Assembly (NCBI GenBank): GCA_956465555.1
Contig: OY101121.1
Span: 458,722 to 522,721, forward strand
Source of the DNA: Nitzschia sp. pyKryTriq1
Lineage: Eukaryota; Bacillariophyta; Bacillariophyceae; Bacillariales; Bacillariaceae
Direction: 5' to 3'
DNA: 64,000 nt
How positions within the stretch are numbered: position 1 is the first letter of the stretch; every line of letters starts with the position of its first letter. Under the pieces are notes generated by a model. That model was not told the origin of the DNA, ran no database searches, and saw only the letters and a list, made by a program, of their open reading frames with translations. A program made the position numbers and the translations under genes. Positions 56,444 to 64,000 of this stretch are shown piece after piece.

Positions 56444-56956
56444 TCACATACACTTTGGGCACGTCACGAATGCTACCTCATCCGTTTCTTTCCCGCAAGG
56501 AGCATGGATGTGCTTCCTGCACTTCTTGCATTTATGGGTGGAATCTGCCATGCCACCGAACAGGCAGTTGGGGTTGGCACAGGGCTGCAAACGGCTAGTA
56601 CTACTACTACCGGTAGTAGCGGTACGGGTAGTAGCGGTACCTGCAGTAGTACCGGTAGTAGTACTAATGGTAGCGAAGCAGCTGTTGCATTCCCAGTGCT
56701 CACTGTCTTCACCTTGCCGATTGCGTCCTCCGCAGGGGGCATGAAAATGCACCTTGCACTTTCTGCAGGCAGAGCCAAAGGCGGCAACCCTGCCCCCAAA
56801 TAAGCATGTGGTCCCCGCGCCACATGCTACAAAATTATGTTCGTCGTTCTCGTTCTCGTTCTCATTCATGTCGGTCTCCTCATCATTGTTGTTGTTGTTT
56901 TCGTTCTCATTGTTGTTGTTGTTTTCATTCTCATTGTTGTTGTTGTTAGTAGTCAC
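56444..56956 (-). CDS. Reading frame with two PHD/RING-like zinc fingers
   Basis: The frame covers ~170 codons; the first ATG lies in MNENENENDEHNF, so a stand-alone protein would be about 140 aa. It has an Asn/Glu-repeat head and two related Cys/His modules: CGAGTTCLFGG ... CRKCKVHFHAPCG ... CNSC and CANPNCLFGG ... CKKCRKHIHAPCG ... CPKC. Both follow C-x(4)-C, C-x2-C, H-x-H-A-P-C-G, C-x2-C, a PHD-like cross-brace pattern. The linker between them is Thr/Ser/Gly-rich and derived from GTACC/TAG repeats. The frame overlaps the end of the upstream recombinase-like gene by 11 nt in the +1 frame and might be its lost or shifted C-terminal part. Confidence 0.5.
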   Translation of the reverse strand: MTTNNNNNENENNNNNENENNNNNDEETDMNENENENDEHNFVACGAGTTCLFGGRVAAFGSACRKCKVHFHAPCGGRNRQGEDSEHWECNSCFATISTTTGTTAGTATTRTATTGSSSTSRLQPCANPNCLFGGMADSTHKCKKCRKHIHAPCGKETDEVAFVTCPKCM

Positions 56957-57938
56957 GCATATGATTTTTCAATGTCTCAATGTGTGGTGCAACGACGCCC
57001 ATAACTTGCTCGCAATACTTTTTTGCCGCAACACCATACATAACGCCCTTCTCCAAAAAGAAACGAGCGTTGCCTTTGAGCTGTTCACCGCGGAGAGCCA
57101 GCCAAACCCCGAGACCTGTCCAGAAACACTGTCGCCAATCGAAGGGGTTGGCATAAATGTTCTTTTCCGACAACCGCTCACCCGCCTGGTCGGCCTTCGA
57201 TAGGTCGTATTTCCCGACAATGGAATCTGATCCAAGTGTGAAATTCCAAAAGGCCAAAGGATCAATGGAGGCACATCGTGCCATGAAATTCCATTGCGCC
57301 AACGACCAAAACCAAACGAAAATATTGTTTGAGTTTATGGCCCACTGTAGCAACAGCCTGTATAAGGACACAGGAATCGGATCAGCAGCTGTTTCATCGA
57401 CATTGCCGTCTTTTTTTGCTTTTGTATATTCCTTTTTATACCCCGACAGGAAGTTGTCGAACATTGTGTAGAATTTGGTGGGCAGAAGTACACCTGCCCG
57501 TTTAGCCCCCCACATAATAGCATCTTTGTACTTGCGAAGGTCGTCAACGGTCTTTAATTTCCCAGTATCCTTGCGCTTCGTGCATACTAGGAAATGGAGG
57601 ACGAACTGATCATTGAGGCCCTCGTACCGTAGGTCCTTGTCATACTGGCCAAAATAATACTTTGATGAATCTGCTAGCTCTGTAGCAGAAACATCGTGCA
57701 CTCCCACCTGGTAATACTCAGGCGACTCATCCTGCCAGAACCGAATGATCCGTGCAATCCTTTGCCGGTAGTTCCTGCGGCACTTGTCGTCCGTTGACTG
57801 TCGTTCGGTCTCATTGTAGCGCTCTGCTAAATCAGACGGTGGCGCAAGATCTGCTCCAATCGTGGCAACAGCATCATTCGTTTCTCGTTGTTGGGGGTGA
57901 ATGCGGCCACCACGATGTCCTCCTCGTTGTGCCGACAT
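56946..57938 (-). CDS. Tyrosine-recombinase-like protein, apparently lacking the catalytic C-terminus
   Basis: Single exon, 330 aa, from a start at 57938. The N-terminal helical part (RRNYRQRIARIIRFWQDESPEYY, FVLHFLVCTKRKDTGKLKTVDDLRKYKDAI) resembles the DNA-binding core domain of eukaryotic tyrosine recombinases (Crypton-like). FWSLAQWNFMARCASIDPLAFWNFTLGSDSIVGKYDLSKADQAGERL followed by KNIYANP recalls the catalytic-domain start, with the first Arg in MARCAS. The expected HxxR and nucleophilic Tyr further downstream are not visible before the stop. This may be a decayed or domesticated mobile-element gene. It lies among tandem and direct repeats between transporter copies 2 and 3, which suggests insertion into that array. 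Confidence 0.55.
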   Translation of the reverse strand: MSAQRGGHRGGRIHPQQRETNDAVATIGADLAPPSDLAERYNETERQSTDDKCRRNYRQRIARIIRFWQDESPEYYQVGVHDVSATELADSSKYYFGQYDKDLRYEGLNDQFVLHFLVCTKRKDTGKLKTVDDLRKYKDAIMWGAKRAGVLLPTKFYTMFDNFLSGYKKEYTKAKKDGNVDETAADPIPVSLYRLLLQWAINSNNIFVWFWSLAQWNFMARCASIDPLAFWNFTLGSDSIVGKYDLSKADQAGERLSEKNIYANPFDWRQCFWTGLGVWLALRGEQLKGNARFFLEKGVMYGVAAKKYCEQVMGVVAPHIETLKNHMRDY

Positions 57939-58622
57939 GATGCTGTAGTACTAATAGTAGTACTGCAGGAAAATGAGGTACTGCGGATGATTATACAGCC
58001 AGATGTATAATCTTCCGAAAGTACTGGCAGGGATGGCCCATTGAAGTAGAATTTACACGAGCAAATACTTCCAGTACTTTCGGAAAAATATACAAATCTT
58101 GTATAACAGAGAAAACCACGTGTCCACGACTCATCGGACTTGTATAACTTTCCGCAAGACTGTACAGTACCACGTACATTGTAAGTTATCACGGGTACAG
58201 TACGAATTTTCTTCCTAAAGTCCGAGCCCCGTACCAGGTACTGTACCGTATTATGGCGCGCGCATACTCGTACCGCAAAATTTCAGATTTCCGTTTGTGG
58301 TCTTCCGTGAAAAAGGGTCTCTATTCTACATACTAAAATATCGCGCACCAAGATCGCAACAAAAAACCTATGTGCGATGACAATAATCGCCGAGCGTTGA
58401 GATGCGTTTTGCATTCTTGTGTCTTTCTTTTTCGGCCTTTTCGACTTTTGAAATCTGGCTTTAGGTTTCAGAGCCAAGACATTCTAGCAATCCTTCTGTC
58501 TTATATCTCTAGAACCTGGTTTGTTTCAATCGAAGAAGCACAGCAAGCGAATCAGGGCAGCTGTTCATTCAATTATCTGAACTCGTCGGCCCCCATCAGG
58601 GGCTTGAAGCAGCTACGACACA
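57939..58622. other. Intergenic region upstream of transporter copy 3
   Basis: No gene was recognised. It holds a 15-bp inverted repeat (separate entry), TTGTATAAC motifs near 58095 and 58140, a GTAC cluster near 58160-58260, and the copy-3 leader. Confidence 0.55.
58013..58085. repeat. 15-bp perfect inverted repeat, 43-nt spacer
   Basis: TTCCGAAAGTACTGG at 58013-58027 and its reverse complement at 58071-58085 lie about 75 bp upstream of the recombinase-like gene start. Confidence 0.9.
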
Positions 58623-59930
58623 ATGATTGAAAGGTCGCTTGGGGCGTGGAAGACCCTATTTGGGTATCTCTTTCCGACAACGGAAGAAGCGTACAGGAAG
58701 GAAGGGAAATTTGCATTGGGGTTCTTCCTTATTTTCTTGCAATGCATCATCTTGATGGCCAACGCGATGTTGACTCAATACATCTTCGAGGAGCACCAGT
58801 TGGAGTCGCCTTTCATCATGACATACATCGGTATCGCTTCCATGTCGATCACCCTGCCGATCCATGTGTTTCTTGAAAGACAACGAGCTGCGAGGAAAGC
58901 AAAAGAGGAGCAACAAGGCGAAAAGCTTGAGACAGTCTCTATTGATAGCTTAGCTGAGGATATCCAGGGATGCCAGTGCTATGGGGATTTCATGGGTATT
59001 GCCGTGAGGCGTGCACTAGGTCTCGTTCAGGATCACGAGCGCCCCTGGAATCACCGCAAACATATTATGGCCGCGATATTGATTACCCCGGCGATGTTCC
59101 TTGCTGATTGGGCATTCAATGCGTCACTGTTGAGCACATCGGTCGCATCGTCGACCGTGCTGGTATCCGTTGATTGCATTTTTGTATATGCATTGGCCGT
59201 CGTGCTGAGTCTTGAGTCCTACAGTGTCTGGAAACTTGTCGGCATTTTGGTAGGCATTGCCGGGATTGCCCTGACGGCCATCCACGACTGTAACAATGAT
59301 GACTTGGATTCGGGCCACTACGCCTACTCGGATGTTATTACTTACGCCTACAATGCGACGGCACCCCCCGATCAATTTGCTTTTCCAGAATCCAACATTT
59401 GGGGAGATACTTTAGCCGTATTGGCAGCGGTAGCCTATGCTACCAAAACCATTCAAGTGCAATTGTTTTGCCCTGGGAATGAAGATCTTTATAGTGTGAA
59501 TCTACTGCTTGGATACATTGCGATCGTCGCAATGGTTCCCTTGGCACCGGTCGCCATTTGGCTGTTTCTATCGGAGCAAATTCACATGTCTTGGTGGGTA
59601 TTTTTCCTGGTTGTTGTGAAAGGAATATTTGATTTCTTGATCACAGACTATTTGTTGTTCCGCTCTATCATCCTGACGGGACCTACGGTGGCAACAGTCG
59701 GTCTCGGTATGGCGATTCCCCTAGCATTTTTGGCTGACGTTGTGATGGGGAGGGAGGGTATCTTCTCGTGGTATTCGACCGTCGGTGCCTTTGCTTGTTC
59801 TCTTGGCTTTCTGATTGTGAATCTTGCTCCGTCGACTCAAGGGGTCGAAAACTTCAAGGGATCATCATCGGCCGACGACGAAGACTCCAAGGAAACACCG
59901 ATTCTCTGTGGCGAGCATGTTGTACTGTAG
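58623..59930 (+). CDS. SLC35F5/THI74-like transporter, copy 3
   Basis: Single exon, 435 aa, colinear with copies 1 and 2 and without the copy-2 intron (TLAVLAAVAYATKTIQVQLFCPG). It shares with copy 2 the N-terminal LFPTTEEAYRKEGKFALGFFLIFLQCIIL and the C-terminal LAPVAIWLFLSEQI. Differences that may matter are in the third to fifth segments: VSVDCIFVYALAVVLSLESYSVW instead of SIQSIFVYVLAVVLSLEFYSNW, and HDCNND for HDGNND. The charged loop reads VSIDSLAEDIQGCQCYGDFMGIAVRRAL. It is separated from copy 2 by 4.1 kb of repeats and the recombinase-like gene, so the array was probably contiguous before that insertion (inference). Confidence 0.85.
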   Translation: MIERSLGAWKTLFGYLFPTTEEAYRKEGKFALGFFLIFLQCIILMANAMLTQYIFEEHQLESPFIMTYIGIASMSITLPIHVFLERQRAARKAKEEQQGEKLETVSIDSLAEDIQGCQCYGDFMGIAVRRALGLVQDHERPWNHRKHIMAAILITPAMFLADWAFNASLLSTSVASSTVLVSVDCIFVYALAVVLSLESYSVWKLVGILVGIAGIALTAIHDCNNDDLDSGHYAYSDVITYAYNATAPPDQFAFPESNIWGDTLAVLAAVAYATKTIQVQLFCPGNEDLYSVNLLLGYIAIVAMVPLAPVAIWLFLSEQIHMSWWVFFLVVVKGIFDFLITDYLLFRSIILTGPTVATVGLGMAIPLAFLADVVMGREGIFSWYSTVGAFACSLGFLIVNLAPSTQGVENFKGSSSADDEDSKETPILCGEHVVL

Positions 59931-59948
59931 TCTCACCAGGTAGGGTGT

Positions 59949-59973
59949 CTGCTGCCTAGTACACAGGCAGCAG
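59949..59973 (+). promoter_or_regulatory. Potential 3' UTR stem-loop after transporter copy 3
   Basis: 18 nt after the stop, CTGCTGCCT and AGGCAGCAG form a perfect 9-bp stem with a 7-nt loop (AGTACAC). Confidence 0.45.
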
Positions 59974-60304
59974 CAACCTACTACTAGTAGTCAATCATAT
60001 TTATAATGATAATAATAGTATTTTTGTCTATGGCTACTGCATGATTCTTGTAATTCAGCATTTTCCTTGCGTTGGAATACTGAGCTGGGAGTGGACGGTG
60101 AAGATGAAGAAGGATGATATCGACCACCCCTGGATTAGATCCTCGTTCTTCCTCGAAATATACTACAATAGTAGCACCTACAAGATGCGAATCTTTGTAT
60201 TAATGATGATGTGCTCTTATTTGAACTACAGTGCTACCACTCTACTTCTCTAATCATCATACCGTCTATTGTCAGGCAGTACCAGAAAGTAGTCTACTAG
60301 TACT

Positions 60305-60333
60305 AGAGTCCACTGAGTCAATCAGTGGACTCT
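60305..60333. repeat. 12-bp stem, 5-nt loop hairpin
   Basis: AGAGTCCACTGA (60305-60316), loop GTCAA, TCAGTGGACTCT (60322-60333) pair perfectly. Confidence 0.9.
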
Positions 60334-61425
60334 CTGGCGTGGCTACTATCGTTGTTCCAGCCGAAGAGAGATATTGCTCTCGACCGTCATGGTAGTAACT
60401 AAATTAGACAGTGCACTTTTTCGCTGCTTTACGATAGTCGTAGTACTACTAGCTAGCAGTACTAGCTAGTAGAGACCTGAGTATTAGCAACCAAAATACG
60501 AATATGTGAGCGGGTCGAGACAAGAACTCAGAACCCTCGTTCGTGTGCACACCACCATCTATCTATCCGTCAATAATGATAATTAATGGGTCTACTATTC
60601 GTAATCGTGATCTAGTGATATTTCTTCTGTATATGTGCCTGTGCTCGATTGCTCCAGATAACAATGACTGTATTCCTTAAGTAAAGAAGTCATCATGATA
60701 GTCATTAATTCGACGAAAGCTTCCTTCTATCCGATTCAATATCGACCTTTCTTACTTACGAGTACCAGGGTACTGTACGAGTAGTAGTAGGCAGGTAGGA
60801 GTGTGAGAATGCAAATATATTATAGTAAAGCCCCAAATGGGCCCAACAAGAACAGAACAACAGTGACTCCTTTGGTGACTGTGCTTCTATTGTACTCCGT
60901 ATTTTCAATTTAGTTAGGAGCAACGCAATAAGATAGACGACGACGGACGTGCTCTCACAACGACGGAGGGAAATAACAAAGAAAAGGCATCCGGCGAAAC
61001 CGACCACATCAAGACGTTCAATGTGAGAGAAGTAGCAGAACTGTTGAGAACCCAGCATCATGCAGCAGCGCGTCCCCGCCCGCTAATATCCCCGCCCGCC
61101 ATACCAGTACCTATCGTACAGTAACACGCCCACACCGCACCGCACGCTGTCTAATATGTAGACATCGTACTTCTGAACTCCACGCTAATAATATCTCTCT
61201 CTCTCTCATCGGCGGGGGGAACCGGGAAATTCTGCACTCTTATTATTTGACAAGAGAGAGGCGATCCGCAGGAGTCCGCAGTTCGAGAAGCTGTTGATTG
61301 CTGTCTCACTACTAACGCTAAATAGTCCTCATCAGCTTACAAGAGGAGGATAATACTTGTTGAAATAATTATAACCTATAGTAGAGGCACCGGATTTGAC
61401 GACGAGGAGACGAGACAGAACAAAT

Positions 61426-64000
61426 ATGGCCATCATTAAAAACGTATTTCGGAGGAAGAAAAAGCTTGCCGATACAGACGGAAATCAACAGAGTCCCGAT
61501 GAGGAAGCTTTTGGCGACGAAGTAAAACGCCAGGTAAGTGATGTCTCGTTGTATTGAAAGTGAATTTCCTAAAATGAAATTGGATTGTCAAGCCCTGATC
61601 AGTTTCCCCTTTTTATTGATTTAAAGGACGAGGAAGAGGAGGCTCGAAAGACCGATAATTCCTCCACATCTGACAATTTAGCAGACAGTGAACTCAACAA
61701 TTCTCAGTCATCTTTTGGGCGAGGATCGGCTGGTGGTGGGCATCCCGGAATCGGTAGGATGGCCCGACCAAGTAGACGCGACTTGCGCGCCGGTATGGCA
61801 GAGGATTTGGAGGCTGAAAGACTGCAGCAGACGGGGGCTGTATTGCTGGCTGGAAATAAACGCGATACAACTGTGGTCCGCGCTCCCAAAGCCGATCAAT
61901 CGAAGCAGGGTGGCGAAGACGAAGGGATTGGTTTTGAGATCGAGATCACAATTCAACCTGAACCTCCCCGGGAAGCCCGGAGGAGAGCAACGAGCAGGGA
62001 CAGGGGAAGTCGGAATCGAGCTCGAAGCTCCAGCAGGGACGCGCTTCGTGCCGTTCGAGCACGATCACAGGAACGCCGAACGAAGCGCGGGGGGAAGGAC
62101 GCTCTTGCTTCGTCGCGGCATGATAGTCTTGCTACGTCTCGTCACTCGACGGAGGGTCTTGATACTTCGGGAAGCGGTTTGAAGGAGGCGCCATCTACAT
62201 CTGAAGTGTCAGAGACGTCAGCCGATAAGACGGACCAAGCCGCTATGAACACCTCCAATCTGTCAACTTCAAGGCACAGAAGTGCTGCTATGAGCACCTC
62301 CAAACATAATGATGGTCTGGCAACTTCCCGACACAGCAAGGGCGACGCGGCTCCCCGAAATGAGGATGGTCACAAACAAACTGGGGAGCTACGAAGATCT
62401 AGACACAGAAGCCGTGATCCTACTGCGAGATCTAGCAGTAAAATGAGAAGCCGTAGCTCGGATAAATTGACAAGTACCAGTTCGAGTGGTGATCGCGTTC
62501 GCAGTGCGAGCAGAGAACGTCGGAGACGTCGTCGCGAGGAAAGGGGAAGTTCCGCCAAGGTAGAAGGAGACGGAACCAATAACAGCGAGCCGGCTGAAAA
62601 GGAGGTTGTCGAATCGGCTGACAAGGTGGCAGTTCAACCAGCTGAAACGGTGGTACTTTCACCGGCTGAAAAGGCGGAAGTTCAACCAGCTGAAACGGTG
62701 GCACTTCCACCGGCTGAAAAGGCGGAAGTTCAACCAGCTGAAACGGTGGCACTTCCATCGGCTGAAAGTGCGGCAGTTGAACCAGTTGAAAAGGGGGTAA
62801 ATCATGGAAAAGAAACGGCCGAGCCCCAAAAATTCGAGGAAGCGAAGAAAGTACAACCGTCTAGTGACGCTCCTGCGAAAGAGACTGAAAGACGCCGGGC
62901 CCGCAGAAGCTCTAGCAGGGATGCTACCCGGTCAAGACGAAGCGACAGCAAAGAACGCTCTGGAAGTACTGGTAGAAGAAGTTCCAGCAGAGATGGACGG
63001 CGACCAAGAACCTCCCATGGTGACTCTGCTCCCTCCGAAAGTGCTGAGAAAACAGCAGAAAATGCACAAGCAAGAAGAAGTTCCAGTAGAGATGGACGAC
63101 GACCAAGAACCTCCCATGGTGACTCTGCTCCCTCCGAAAGTGCTGAGAAAACAGCAGAGAATGCACCAGCAAGAAGAAGTTCCAGCAGAGATGGACGGCG
63201 ACCAAGAACCTCCCATGGTGACTCTACTCCCTCCGAAAGTGCGGAGAAAACAGCAGAAAATGCACCAGCAAGAAGAAGTTCCAGCAGAGATGGACGACGT
63301 CCAAGATCTTCCCATGGCGACTCTACTCCCTCGGAAAGTGCCGAGAAAACAGCAGAAAATACACCAGCAAGGAGAAGCAGCAGTCGAGATCGACGGCCTC
63401 GGAGATCGGGAAGAAAACCTGTTGACGAAAATGGTGTCGAGCCAGGAAAGCCAGATGGAAGTTTGCAGGCGGTCGAGAATACCAGTACTCCTGCCGTCGT
63501 AAGTTCAGCTGAAGGGGGCACAGATACCATTACGAAGGCAAATACTTCAGACTCGAAGGATGCTGAATCCGAGCCGAACACAACGGGTGTGCAGAAGAAA
63601 CTGAAGGTCAAAGAGGAGGAGCAACTACAAAATCAAGGACGAAAAGCGCAGGTGGTGTTCCATGAAGACGAAGAGAAAAAGGCAATCGATGCTAAGAAAG
63701 CCCAAGAAGTAAAGGAATTTGTTGTGGAGATTAACCCAGCCCATGCACTTTTGAGTCTCCTGGGGGGCGGCGACAGTGGAGATCAAACCAAGAAATCTGG
63801 CTCTGATCCAAGTGCTGAAGCGTTAAAGTCTTCGTTTGACGAAGGCCAACAAATCAGCGTCGCTGAAAGTGCTTCCATTAAAAGTCAAGTTCAAGATGAT
63901 GATAAATGCGGATCTGCAGCTGACGAAGCATCGGACATCGAGAGCATAAAAGAAGCTCCCTCGTCGTCACCTCGGGATGTCCCAAACCCAGCGGTAAAGG
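61426..64000 (+). CDS. RS- and AE-repeat protein, 3' end outside window
   Basis: Exon 1 (61426-61533) encodes MAIIKNVFRRKKKLADTDG...; a 93-nt phase-0 intron (GTAAGT...AAAG) leads to exon 2 from 61627, which stays open to the window end (at least 827 aa). The protein is highly charged. Arg/Ser stretches (RSSSRD, RRSSSRDGRRPR) alternate with acidic parts. Two tandem repeat sets are present: a 16-aa unit VQPAETVALPPAEKAE (three copies, 62632-62775) and a 33-aa unit starting RRSSSRDGRR (four copies, 62974-63369, then a partial fifth). After the repeats come mixed-charge helices (KVKEEEQLQ, EDEEKKAIDAKKAQEVKEF). No known domain is recognised. RS dipeptides suggest phosphorylation by SR kinases and nuclear or RNA-linked roles, but cytoskeletal or structural roles are equally possible. 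Confidence 0.75.
62632..62775 (+). repeat. 48-bp coding tandem repeat, three units
   Basis: Units start at 62632, 62680 and 62728 (GTTCAACCAGCTGAAACGGT...), with a diverged start of a fourth at 62776. Each codes for 16 residues in the RS/AE protein. Confidence 0.95.
62974..63369 (+). repeat. 99-bp coding tandem repeat, four units
   Basis: Units begin at 62974, 63073, 63172 and 63271 (AGAAGAAGTTCCAG...), and a degenerate fifth begins at 63370. Each codes for 33 residues. Because 99 is a multiple of 3, alternative frames also stay open and mimic genes on both strands. Confidence 0.95.

Larger units (their letters stand above)
59931..61425. other. Intergenic region, 1.5 kb
   Basis: No gene was recognised. 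It has a strong hairpin at 60305-60333, many CTAG/ACTAGT short palindromes at 60290-60480, (CT)n near 61195-61208, and the promoter side of the RS-repeat gene. Confidence 0.55.

Noticed and set aside
56900-56960. Canonical -1 ribosomal frameshift site joining the recombinase and zinc-finger frames
   Set aside because: The overlap needs a +1 shift, and no X XXY YYZ heptamer in the zero frame was found there.
56946-57938. Full-length, active tyrosine recombinase
   Set aside because: The HxxR and Tyr region expected in the C-terminal third is not visible before the stop, so only a truncated or divergent relative can be claimed.
62802-63611. Open frames on both strands over the RS repeats (269 codons minus, 232 codons plus)
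   Set aside because: They arise because the repeat unit is 99 bp, a multiple of three. The spliced frame from 61426 and 61627 is the one that stays open from start codon to window end.
1-64000. tRNA, rRNA or spliceosomal RNA genes
   Set aside because: No convincing cloverleaf, T-loop consensus or conserved rRNA/snRNA blocks were found by eye; a covariance-model scan would be needed to exclude them fully.

Overview
The window reads as nuclear DNA of a photosynthetic stramenopile, most likely a pennate diatom. It has mostly single-exon or few-exon genes with short GT-AG introns (about 80-310 bp), bipartite plastid presequences with the A|F cleavage motif (anthranilate synthase, mTERF), a diatom-type cyclin, a DUF6824 protein of the kind expanded in diatoms, a Ty1/copia remnant, and intergenic DNA full of triplet microsatellites and short GTAC/CTAG palindromes. 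The species cannot be named from the sequence alone. No rRNA, tRNA or CRISPR was recognised.

Layout. 0-20.5 kb: a secreted S1/P1 nuclease; a very large Vps34-like lipid kinase with two PDZ-like domains and a C2-like block inside the kinase N-lobe; a type II membrane glycosyltransferase-like protein; an unknown membrane protein; VAC14; a DENN-domain protein; and a UVRAG/Vps38-like subunit. Three of these belong to the PI3P/PI(3,5)P2 endolysosomal pathway. 21-30 kb: a fused plastid anthranilate synthase (TrpE-TrpG) with a C-terminal SAP motif, a DUF3605 protein tail to tail with it, and a P5B-type ATPase with a cysteine-rich luminal head. 31-40 kb: DUF6824 protein, COQ8, a mitochondrial oxoglutarate/malate-type carrier and an mTERF protein. 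40-45.7 kb: an internally deleted copia remnant, an ankyrin protein, a 71-bp tandem duplication, a cyclin and a small unknown protein. 46-50 kb: a four-exon epsin-like ENTH adaptor and a fatty-acid-hydroxylase/sterol-desaturase family enzyme. 50.7-60 kb: three tandem SLC35F5/THI74-like transporter paralogs, the second and third separated by a repeat-rich mobile-looking island holding a truncated tyrosine-recombinase-like gene and a two-zinc-finger reading frame. 61.4-64 kb: the 5' part of an RS-repeat protein that runs off the window.

The most unusual items are the kinase architecture, the trafficking-gene neighbourhood, the SAP-tailed TrpEG fusion, and the transporter trio: copy 2 alone has an intron, the copies look like gene-conversion mosaics, and each has a potential hairpin just after its stop codon. 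Splice junctions were placed by hand using GT-AG borders, reading phase and family conservation; every multi-exon model below closes in frame.
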